Assembly (NCBI GenBank): GCA_964402955.1
Contig: CAYOEZ010000278.1
Span: 1-5,544, forward strand
From: CAYOEZ01 sp964402955
GTDB lineage: Bacteria > Chloroflexota > DTOL01 > DAOUCN01
Reading direction: 5' to 3'
Length of the DNA stretch: 5,544 nt
The notes beneath the pieces are model-generated. The model saw only the letters and a program-made list of their open reading frames with translations, had not been told where the DNA came from and ran no database searches. Each line of letters opens with the position of its first letter. Within the stretch, counting starts at the first letter, position 1. This document shows positions 1-5,544 of the stretch, in pieces. Made by a program: the position numbers and the translations under genes.

Positions 1-134
1 TATCCAATTGTTAAGGTTCACCCCCTTGACATGACTTAGAACATCTCTTCCGCCGCCGTGAGCCGATTCCGCCCAAGCGGGGCGCAGAAGAGACTGCGCC
101 CTACACGATCAAGAAAAATGACGCTCACCCGTGG
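1..134. other. Non-coding end of window
   Basis: No open frame with a plausible start or ribosome site is seen. Besides the hairpin at 80-101 there is a smaller overlapping dyad, CCGC/GCGG at 69-80. The first 50 bases are noticeably more AT-rich than the rest of the window, which could mark an intergenic boundary. A TTGACA-like string at 26-31 on the plus strand has no matching -10 box at the right distance. Confidence 0.5.
80..101 (-). terminator. Perfect 8-bp GC-rich hairpin downstream of the last gene, possible terminator or repeat
   Basis: On the minus strand GGGCGCAG, loop TCTCTT, CTGCGCCC, starting 34 bases after the TGA at 137-135. The stem is perfect and very stable for its size. There is no T-run after it on either strand; the only T-run on the minus strand lies before the hairpin (around 115-119). 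It is therefore not a standard intrinsic terminator and may instead be a 3'-end stabilising structure or part of a dispersed repeat. Confidence 0.4.
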
Positions 135-947
135 TCACTGCAGCTTGGGCGGCTCTTCCTTGCTGGCAAGTATCTCACGATAGTGGTGGCGACTTAGTAT
201 CTGAGGCAAAGACCTACGGAACTGGGGTGACTTGAAGCCCATGCGGTCGAGCAGGTATTTCGCCATCACCCGCAACGTTGCCAATCCGTAAATAGTGCTA
301 TTCCTGAAATTGACTGACGATGCTTCGGCAAAGTAGCGGGTCGGCACACCAATCTCGGCAATCTTGAATCCAAACGCCGCCGTCTGGGCAATCACCTCAG
401 TGTCAAACACAAAACGGTCGGAATTGAGCAAGAAGGGAATGGTCAGGAGCAGTCGCCGGCTGTAAGCGCGGAAGCCTGTGTGACACTCAGACAGATGCTG
501 GCGCAACACCAGATTCTCCGCAATCGTCAAGAAGCGATTGGCGATGTACTTGTAAATCGGCATGCCGCCGGCAAGCGGTACGCTCCCCAGAAAACGCGAG
601 CCAAGCACCAGATCGGCCTTGCCGTCGACGATCGGCTGGATTAACTCGGGCACGAGACGAGAGTCGTACTGGTAGTCAGGATGAAGCATGACAACAATGT
701 CAGCGCCGTCCTTGAGCGCCTCGATGTAACACGTCTTCTGGTTTCCGCCGTACCCCCGATTCTGCACATGGACAATGACCTCGAGCCCCAACTGGCGGGC
801 AACCTCCACGGTCTCATCCTGGCTGACATCATCAACCAGAATCACCTTGTCAACAATGCCTGCTGGGATATCGTTGTAGGTGCGCTCCAGCGTTTTTGCT
901 GCGTTGTACGCGGGCATGACCACAATCACCTTGGGTTTCTCGGCCAT
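135..947 (-). CDS. Family 2 glycosyltransferase, DPM/DPG-synthase-like (HPDYQYD type)
   Basis: A 270-residue soluble GT-A fold enzyme that should transfer a sugar from a nucleotide donor, probably to polyprenyl phosphate or another lipid-linked acceptor at the inner face of the membrane. Visible motifs: the N-terminal strand with PAYN (residues 12-15), the nucleotide-binding VDD (38-40), HPDYQYD (89-95) where many GT2 enzymes carry a DxD-type metal site, GSRF (116-119), and CHTGFRAYS (155-163) followed by FDTE (181-184). There is no C-terminal membrane segment. The frame stays open for another 258 bases upstream, into the end of the transporter gene, but that extension is Arg/Cys/Ser-rich and not GT-like. 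The ATG at 947 has an AAGGAGA ribosome site just before it and places the first beta strand at the N terminus, as usual in the family. Last gene of the row, 91 bp after the transporter gene, with no promoter I can recognise in between. Family is secure; donor and acceptor are unknown. Confidence 0.93.
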   Translation of the reverse strand: MAEKPKVIVVMPAYNAAKTLERTYNDIPAGIVDKVILVDDVSQDETVEVARQLGLEVIVHVQNRGYGGNQKTCYIEALKDGADIVVMLHPDYQYDSRLVPELIQPIVDGKADLVLGSRFLGSVPLAGGMPIYKYIANRFLTIAENLVLRQHLSECHTGFRAYSRRLLLTIPFLLNSDRFVFDTEVIAQTAAFGFKIAEIGVPTRYFAEASSVNFRNSTIYGLATLRVMAKYLLDRMGFKSPQFRRSLPQILSRHHYREILASKEEPPKLQ

Positions 948-951
948 GCAT

Positions 952-958
952 TCTCCTT
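952..958 (-). promoter_or_regulatory. Shine-Dalgarno site fixing the GT2 start at 947
   Basis: The minus strand reads AAGGAGA followed by ATGC and then the ATG at 947, about five bases from the AGGAG core. The alternative in-frame ATG at 1016 has no purine-rich site ahead of it. A second ATG at 951-949 is out of frame. This supports the short start. Confidence 0.75.
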
Positions 959-1038
959 CGACGACGAGTGTATGGATAGGCAGTGTTGGCAGCCCCACCG
1001 GGGCGACCTTCGACATTGGCGCTACGGACGGGTCAGGA

Positions 1039-3297
1039 CTACAACTCGAACTCCTCAGGCTCTTTTGCTTTGGGAGCGACCGGTTTTGGAGCGGGCTGCA
1101 CAACCGGCTGCGGCGGCGCAGGAGCGAGCGGAACAGTCGCCGCCAGGCGCGCCGGCCAGCGCAGCGGCACCCGCACGAAGCGACCCACAATGACGCCAGC
1201 GCCAAGAACCAACAGAAGCAGGGTCAGTACAATCTGCAACCAGGACCACAGGCTCAGGCCCGACGCGCGCGAGGAAATTGTCGCCGCCAACTTCTTGCCA
1301 TCGTTTTCCGATATCCCAAACCGGTTCTGCAGTTGTTTGGCCGCCTCGGCCTGGCCTTTCTCGGCGTACAGCCTGGCAACATCCGCGGCCAGCCATTGCC
1401 GCGTCACTTCGCGTGCGCGATCCATGTTGACGAACTTGAGCGGGGCCACCCAACGCGGCATGTCGTTGTAGACCCGCGCCAGCGCCTCGCTGCGGCTGAT
1501 GTAGCGACTGCCATCCTTGATGTTGACGGCGCCGGCTAGCAGCGCCAGCAAAACGCAGATCACGAGCGGTACAGCCACCAGCAGCATGGCCCAGCGCCCG
1601 TTCTTGCGCAGGGAAGCAAATCCTGCGCCCAGCCCCAGCGCAGCCAGGAGCAAAGCCACAAAGCCCATGAAGTTCAGGACCGCCGCAACGTCAGTTTTCG
1701 CCGCCAGAATCAACCACACGAGTGCCAGGACAGCCGTGCCGATAGCCGTGACAAGTCCCCGCGCTTGCGGCATGGCAGCGACGCCAGCGAGGGGCGGGAT
1801 ACGCAGGGCCATCTGTCCGGCTTCCTCTACGGCAACCCGGCCAACTCGCATTGCCGATTCAACGACTGCAAGCAGGAAAAGAACTTGCAGCACAAACATG
1901 AAGCGATAGAGGGTCGGCAGCCATTCCTTCTTGACGCCAGGGAAGTCTTTGAACATCCAGGCCGACGAAGACGCCAGCGCAGTCACGCCGCTTGTGTTGC
2001 GCACGTTTTCGACTGAGGCATTGGCGGTGGCGCCGCCCGGCACTGCAAAGCGGTCCGTCTGCAGCACGTTGCGCAGATTGTCCCAATCGCGCTGTGGCGA
2101 CCCGGCCAGTTTCTCTAGCTCCGAAAGCGGCTGAACGCCGCTGATGGCGAAGAAATCCCAGCGGTAGAGCGTGGACACACTGACCAGGACGAGCACCACG
2201 AGCAGGCTCTGCACCAACATGGCGCCGAAGCCCACGGGCAGCGCATCTGTCTCCCGCTTGAGCATGCGGCTGGTGACGCCGGTACTGACCAAGGCATTGA
2301 AACCAGACAAAACACCGCCTGTCACGATGATCATCAGGTACGGCAGAACGCCGCCGGAAAAGAGCGGACCGTTGCCAGACGTGAACGGTGACGTGGCCGG
2401 TTCACGCAGGAAAGGAGCGCTGAAGGCAATGCCGGCAGCCAGCAGAATCACCCCGCCCAGCCCCAGGTAACCCGCAATTGCACCGTGCGCTCGCCCCAGG
2501 GCGCGCAAAGGAATAATGGCGGAAATGAAGCAGTAGAAGGCCAACAGCAACAGAACGAAACCTCGGCTGGCGAACATGGCCAGCCCTTCCGTCGCTGCCT
2601 GCGTCGCAAGCTGTGATCCAAGCAGGATCGCCGCGCCCGCCAGGACAATTCCGAGCGCAATCGCTTCGCCCGTCCGCCCTTTGCGAATCCATGCCTCATA
2701 GGCAGAGACCAGCAAGGCAACGATGACGGTCACCGTCACGGTATAGAGTCCCCAGATGTTACCGGTCAGCAGATCAGCCAGGAAGGAGCCGGTGACAGCC
2801 AGGAAAAGAACCAGCGCAATGATCACGATGCCCCAGGCGGCCAGTCCCGCCCACGGCCCCAGCTCCTCCGCAATCAGCAGCGGGAGGAATGCGCCCTTGC
2901 GCCGGCTGGAAGCGATCAGGACGACCAGATCATGAACAGCCCCGCCCAGAACAGCGCCAATGAGTATCCACAGATAGCCAGGCAGATAGCCAAACTGGGC
3001 CGCAAGCACCGGCCCCACCAGAACGCCGATGCCGGCAATGGATGCAAACTGATAACCGAAAAGCACCCAGCGCTCCGTCGGCAGGCGATCCTCCTGACCG
3101 GCGATCTCCTCGTCGTTCAGCAGCGCCGCACGTGTGGCGACAAATGCGCCATAGAGCCGGTAGGCCAGTATCAGAAAGCAGATGGCAGCCAGAACAAGCC
3201 ACAGTGCATTCTCTGTGCGTTTGGTAACCGTGTACCACAGGGAGAAAACGATAATGCCTGCCAGGACGACCCAAAGCGAACGATCTTCTTGTTCCAT
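1039..3297 (-). CDS. CstA-family carbon starvation / pyruvate- or peptide-type transporter, divergent
   Basis: A 752-residue polytopic inner-membrane protein of the CstA family, whose E. coli members (CstA, BtsT) take up pyruvate and have been linked to peptide use. I count about 16 hydrophobic segments by eye, starting near residues 8-26 and 31-49 and ending with one near 683-707. The family signature is clear at 79-110 (LVGPVLAAQFGYLPG at 93-107), followed by GGAVHDLVVL (118-127) and SSRRKG (130-135), and again near 331-361 (SGFNALVSTG, then VGFGAML). A polar stretch at 379-458 is probably a large loop. A 90-residue charged region (593-682) precedes the last membrane segment, and a Pro/Ala/Lys tail (722-752) ends in acidic EEFEL. 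From memory of the family, usual signature histidines are replaced: GHHF or GHQF is GYQF here (81-84), and GFHAL is GFNAL (332-336). The LWPLFG-NQ motif expected after the later helices is not seen. The start at 3297 is supported by GGAGAG five bases ahead; the upstream ATG at 3336 overlaps the -10 element. Substrate uncertain. Confidence 0.9.
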   Translation of the reverse strand: MEQEDRSLWVVLAGIIVFSLWYTVTKRTENALWLVLAAICFLILAYRLYGAFVATRAALLNDEEIAGQEDRLPTERWVLFGYQFASIAGIGVLVGPVLAAQFGYLPGYLWILIGAVLGGAVHDLVVLIASSRRKGAFLPLLIAEELGPWAGLAAWGIVIIALVLFLAVTGSFLADLLTGNIWGLYTVTVTVIVALLVSAYEAWIRKGRTGEAIALGIVLAGAAILLGSQLATQAATEGLAMFASRGFVLLLLAFYCFISAIIPLRALGRAHGAIAGYLGLGGVILLAAGIAFSAPFLREPATSPFTSGNGPLFSGGVLPYLMIIVTGGVLSGFNALVSTGVTSRMLKRETDALPVGFGAMLVQSLLVVLVLVSVSTLYRWDFFAISGVQPLSELEKLAGSPQRDWDNLRNVLQTDRFAVPGGATANASVENVRNTSGVTALASSSAWMFKDFPGVKKEWLPTLYRFMFVLQVLFLLAVVESAMRVGRVAVEEAGQMALRIPPLAGVAAMPQARGLVTAIGTAVLALVWLILAAKTDVAAVLNFMGFVALLLAALGLGAGFASLRKNGRWAMLLVAVPLVICVLLALLAGAVNIKDGSRYISRSEALARVYNDMPRWVAPLKFVNMDRAREVTRQWLAADVARLYAEKGQAEAAKQLQNRFGISENDGKKLAATISSRASGLSLWSWLQIVLTLLLLVLGAGVIVGRFVRVPLRWPARLAATVPLAPAPPQPVVQPAPKPVAPKAKEPEEFEL

Positions 3298-3302
3298 TTT
3301 GT

Positions 3303-3308
3303 CTCTCC
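3303..3308 (-). promoter_or_regulatory. Shine-Dalgarno site fixing the CstA-family start at 3297
   Basis: The minus strand reads GGAGAG, then ACAAA, then ATG at 3297. Spacing is five bases. This favours MEQEDRSLW as the N terminus over the ATG at 3336, which would add 13 polar residues and overlaps the promoter -10 box. Confidence 0.75.
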
Positions 3309-3334
3309 ATGCAGTGCCGTGCCTTATGGGCTGC

Positions 3335-3343
3335 ATTATACCA
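3335..3343 (-). promoter_or_regulatory. Extended -10 promoter upstream of the CstA-family gene
   Basis: The minus strand carries TGGTATAAT, a perfect consensus -10 hexamer (3340-3335) with the TG of an extended -10 element just upstream. The bases 15-19 further up (around CCCCCG) do not resemble TTGACA, which fits a promoter that relies on the extended -10. A transcript would begin near 3328 and have a leader of about 30 bases before the ATG at 3297. The site lies in the 103-bp gap after the DPM1-like gene, so it would let the transporter and the following glycosyltransferase be transcribed independently of the upstream genes. Seen directly; activity is inferred. Confidence 0.65.
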
Positions 3344-3400
3344 CATTTGCTACGGTTCGGGGGATAAACGTGATACCGGGCCAGGGAAACGACAGCGAAT

Positions 3401-4132
3401 CTAGTGTGGCGCGCCGGGGTCCGGCGAATGGTTGGGCCGTCTCAACCGTAGATCGATGACAGTGCGCGAGTAGTTGATGATCATGCGCATGAAGCTGGAC
3501 TTGCTCGTTCCATATGGGCGGACGCGATAGAACACCGGGATCTCAAGCACTGAGTAACCAAGACGCCAGGCGTAGTAGAGCAGGCGGATGAAATAGTCGC
3601 CATAGCCCGTGAAAACGCGCTCCGAATCCATGCGCATGAGCTTGTCGCGACGCATGGCAAAGAACCCGCTCAGGTTATCCTGTATCTGTGTACGCGTCAC
3701 CAGTCGAACAAAGAGGTTGAAAAGATAACTGTAGTTGTAGCGGTAGCCCTGCTCCATGCCGCCGCCCATGACAAACCGGGAGCCGACAATAATATCGTAG
3801 TACTGGCAGAATTGCACCATGCGCGGAATCAAGTTCGGGTCGTGCTGGAAGTCAGTGTCCATCACGACGACTGCGTCTCCGGCAGCACGTTCGATGCCGT
3901 GGCGAATTGCGCTGGCCAGGCCACGTTCCTGCGTGCGGACGAAGAGCTTGACGTGCTCGTCGCCGGCGTACGCAGTGCGTACCGCATCGGCCGTCCCATC
4001 CGGGCTGTTGTCATCGACCACAATCATCTCGTAGGTCATGCCCGTGCCCACGACAACCTTGTCGATGGCCTGGATCAGCTTGACGATATTGCCCTTCTCG
4101 TTGTACGTGGGCAGAATGACAGAAAAGTCCAT
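3401..4132 (-). CDS. DPM1-like family 2 glycosyltransferase (polyprenol-phosphate sugar synthase type)
   Basis: A 243-residue cytoplasmic GT-A enzyme close in pattern to dolichol/polyprenol-phosphate mannose synthases, which move a hexose from a GDP- or UDP-sugar onto polyprenyl phosphate. Motifs: LPTYNE (7-12), VVDDNSPDGT (38-47), the metal-binding DTD within MDTDFQHDP (91-99), GSRF (117-120), DNLSGFFAMRR (152-162) in the acceptor region, and YRVRPYGTSK (202-211) near the C terminus, the conserved basic loop of this group. It ends without the extra membrane helices that some bacterial homologues carry, so it would be a peripheral membrane protein. The ATG at 4132 is preceded by AAGGAG five bases away. 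It follows the acetyltransferase by 59 bp without a visible promoter or terminator, so it probably shares its transcript. It is not a close duplicate of the other GT2 gene in the window: motifs and C-terminal halves differ. Sugar specificity cannot be read from the sequence. Confidence 0.93.
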   Translation of the reverse strand: MDFSVILPTYNEKGNIVKLIQAIDKVVVGTGMTYEMIVVDDNSPDGTADAVRTAYAGDEHVKLFVRTQERGLASAIRHGIERAAGDAVVVMDTDFQHDPNLIPRMVQFCQYYDIIVGSRFVMGGGMEQGYRYNYSYLFNLFVRLVTRTQIQDNLSGFFAMRRDKLMRMDSERVFTGYGDYFIRLLYYAWRLGYSVLEIPVFYRVRPYGTSKSSFMRMIINYSRTVIDLRLRRPNHSPDPGAPH

Positions 4133-4191
4133 GAAAGCTCCTTGCGAATGTGAATGGGGCGAATTGCACCGGCCCGGTCAACCGCGACAGA

Positions 4192-4782
4192 TCAGGCTAA
4201 CGTGCGCGTATAGAGATTCCAGCCGCGACCGTAGAGGCGGAAGCTGTCGGCAAGCGCGAAGCCCTGCCGGCGGTAGAAGCGATTAGCGCCCTCGTTGCTC
4301 TGGTTGACGCTGACCTTGTAGCGCGTGATGCCCCGTTGCCGGAAATCAGCGTCCAGAGTATCACACAGCAGCGCGCCCTGGCCCTGACCACGCGTCGTCG
4401 CATCAACTGCAATGACCACCAGTTCCGCTGCAATCGCCACCTTCCCTTCCTGCCCAGGGTAGGTGAACGTCTCGATGATATTGCGCAAGAGCGTGGGCCG
4501 GCGCAGCAGGGCCGGCAGCAAGCGCAGGCCGAGCGGCATGGCTCGCTTCATCATCACCGTGCGGAAGAGCGCCGACGTATCGTCGCTGGCAATCACGAAG
4601 CCTGTGACAGCAGCGCCGCTCACCGTCACGAAGCCAAACCCCAAGCCCAGGCCCAGAATGCCCCGGTACAACTCGGCCAGGAACGGCACGCCAAGGCTGG
4701 GCAGGAAGTCACCAGCCAGGGCCCGCGCGTGTATTTCAGCGATTCGCCGCGCATGACCAATGGTCAACCGCTCGACACTCAT
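4192..4782 (-). CDS. GNAT-family N-acetyltransferase, probably acting on an amino sugar
   Basis: A 196-residue GNAT protein. The acetyl-CoA pyrophosphate loop is seen as RGQGQG (131-136) after the strand ELVVIAVD (120-127), which matches motif A (R/Q-x-x-G-x-G/A). Motif B follows as VNQSNEGANRFYRRQGF (159-175), the typical N-x-x-A-x-x-FY-x-x-x-GF ending. The N-terminal part contains DFLPSLGVPFLAELY (25-39), a pattern I associate with GNAT proteins of surface-glycan clusters. The ATG overlaps the stop of the aminotransferase gene (ATGA, 4782-4779), so the two are probably translationally coupled. By analogy with the WecE/WecD pair, in which a GNAT acetylates the 4-amino sugar made by a DegT-type aminotransferase, it may N-acetylate the product of its neighbour. 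Family is firm; substrate is inferred from the neighbour only, and an amino acid or peptide substrate remains possible. Confidence 0.88.
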   Translation of the reverse strand: MSVERLTIGHARRIAEIHARALAGDFLPSLGVPFLAELYRGILGLGLGFGFVTVSGAAVTGFVIASDDTSALFRTVMMKRAMPLGLRLLPALLRRPTLLRNIIETFTYPGQEGKVAIAAELVVIAVDATTRGQGQGALLCDTLDADFRQRGITRYKVSVNQSNEGANRFYRRQGFALADSFRLYGRGWNLYTRTLA

Positions 4783-5544
4783 GAGCGTCCCCGGGCGCGA
4801 ATGACATCGGTGATACGCAGGATCGCCGCTTCATCGAGATTGGGCGCCGACGGCAGATTGATCCCCTGCTGCGCCAGCCGTGTGCTCACCGGGAAGGCCT
4901 CGTTGCGGTGATAGGGCGGGTTTTCGTGAATGGGGACAAAGAACGGACGGCTATCGATCTGGTTCTGCTTGAGGGTCGCCATGAGTGCGGTCGCGTCACA
5001 CCCATAGGACTTCTCATCGACCAGAATCGAGTACATCCAATAGACGTTGACGGCCCACTCAGCTTCAGGCGGCAGGCCGATCGCGGGCACGCCCGCCAGA
5101 TGCTTGTTGTACATGGCTGCCAGCTCACGTTTGCGGGCAATGAAGGTATCGATCTTTTCCATCTGCGCCACGCCGACGGCGGCCTGCAAGTTGGTCATGC
5201 GGTAGTTGAAACCGATGACGGGGTGATAATAGCGCCGCTCCCTGGACATGCCGTGGTCACGCAACCAGGCTGCCTTGTCGGCCCATTCTTTGTTGTTGGT
5301 GACGATGATGCCGCCTTCGCCGGTGGTGATGATCTTATTCGCATAGAAGCTGAAGCAGCCCATGTCGCCGATGCCGCCGACGCGCCGCCCGCGATAGAGC
5401 GCCCCGTGCGCTTCCGCCGCATCCTGGATGACGAACAGCTTGTGCTTGCGTGCGATCGCCATGATCGGATCCATATCGCAGGGCAGACCGTAGAGATGGA
5501 CGGGGATAATGGCTTTCGTCGCCGGCGTGATGCGCTTCTCGATG
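4779..5544 (-). CDS. DegT/DnrJ/EryC1/StrS sugar aminotransferase, GDP-perosamine synthase-like (N terminus outside window)
   Basis: PLP-dependent aminotransferase of nucleotide-4-keto-6-deoxy sugars; the C-terminal 254 residues are visible and the frame is open to the window edge, so roughly 110-120 N-terminal residues should lie beyond it, judging from a usual length near 370. The in-frame ATG at 5474 is internal: reading on upstream gives VHLYGLPCD, the conserved family block. The PLP-binding Asp is in IQDAAEAHGA (codon near 5423-5421), and the Schiff-base Lys is in FSFYANKIITTGEGG (codon 5336-5334). HPVIGFNYRMTNLQAA and, near the end, SRPFFVPIHENPPY resemble GDP-perosamine synthases more than WecE or ArnB as I remember them. 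It overlaps the acetyltransferase start by four bases. No frameshift or missing catalytic residue in the visible part. The product could equally be another 4-amino-4,6-dideoxy hexose, so no symbol is given. Confidence 0.93.
   Translation of the reverse strand, partial: IEKRITPATKAIIPVHLYGLPCDMDPIMAIARKHKLFVIQDAAEAHGALYRGRRVGGIGDMGCFSFYANKIITTGEGGIIVTNNKEWADKAAWLRDHGMSRERRYYHPVIGFNYRMTNLQAAVGVAQMEKIDTFIARKRELAAMYNKHLAGVPAIGLPPEAEWAVNVYWMYSILVDEKSYGCDATALMATLKQNQIDSRPFFVPIHENPPYHRNEAFPVSTRLAQQGINLPSAPNLDEAAILRITDVIRARGRS

Noticed and set aside
26..54. Plus-strand promoter using TTGACA at 26-31
   Set aside because: The region about 17 bases downstream reads TCCGCC, with no -10-like hexamer, and no plus-strand gene follows.
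992..1004. GCCCC-ACC-GGGGC hairpin between the transporter and the last GT2, considered as an intrinsic terminator
   Set aside because: The stem is only 5 bp, and on the minus strand it is followed by CTGCCAACAC with no T-run, so termination there is unlikely.
948..1205. N-terminal extension of the downstream GT2 by up to 86 residues into the end of the transporter gene
   Set aside because: The extension overlaps the well-supported transporter C terminus in another frame, has a biased Arg/Ser/Cys-rich composition, and lacks a ribosome site; the ATG at 947 has a good one.
880..1539. Plus-strand open frames of 219 and 162 codons across the transporter C terminus
   Set aside because: Both are antisense to well-supported coding sequence and show the Arg/Ala/Pro bias of a shadow frame.
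2932..3459. Long plus-strand open frame of 175 codons
   Set aside because: It lies antisense to the transporter start and the promoter region, has no recognisable motif, and GC-rich genes commonly produce such antisense frames.
4336..4911. Plus-strand open frame of 191 codons across the acetyltransferase and aminotransferase genes
   Set aside because: It is antisense to two genes with clear catalytic motifs, and its translation is low-complexity (Arg/Gln/Ala-rich) without domain features.
5334..5474. Start of the aminotransferase at the ATG at 5474
   Set aside because: This would leave out VHLYGLPCD and all N-terminal substrate-binding sequence; the frame stays open to the window edge with family-like residues, so the true start is outside.

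Overview
All five genes in this window lie on the minus strand and look like part of a cell-surface polysaccharide or glycan cluster from a moderately GC-rich bacterium. The taxon cannot be fixed from sequence alone. The gene style (DegT aminotransferase, small GNAT and polyprenol-phosphate-type GT2 proteins packed together, plus a divergent CstA-family transporter) would fit a Chloroflexota-like or other environmental lineage, but that is an impression and not a demonstrated assignment.

Layout in the direction of transcription (high to low coordinates). From 5544 to 4779 is a DegT/DnrJ/EryC1/StrS-type sugar aminotransferase, cut off at its N terminus by the window edge and resembling GDP-perosamine synthases. 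It overlaps by an ATGA junction a GNAT acetyltransferase (4782-4192). After a 59-bp gap comes a DPM1-like family 2 glycosyltransferase (4132-3401). A 103-bp gap holds a good extended -10 promoter that drives a large CstA-family membrane transporter (3297-1039). After 91 bp comes a second, different family 2 glycosyltransferase (947-135). The last 134 bases hold no gene but contain a perfect 8-bp GC-rich hairpin and an AT-richer end.

How the genes may work together (inference). The aminotransferase would place an amino group on a nucleotide-activated 4-keto sugar and the GNAT would acylate it, an arrangement parallel to WecE/WecD. The two GT2 enzymes, neither with its own membrane anchor, would move sugars to polyprenyl phosphate or to a growing glycan. 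The CstA-family transporter has no obvious role in this pathway. It has its own promoter and lacks several residues typical of classical CstA, so it may be either an unrelated insertion or a transporter that has changed job.

I see no rRNA, tRNA, CRISPR array, transposase or clear origin. Nothing here is convincingly a new system; the points most worth a second look are the divergent CstA and its setting, and the hairpin downstream of the last gene.
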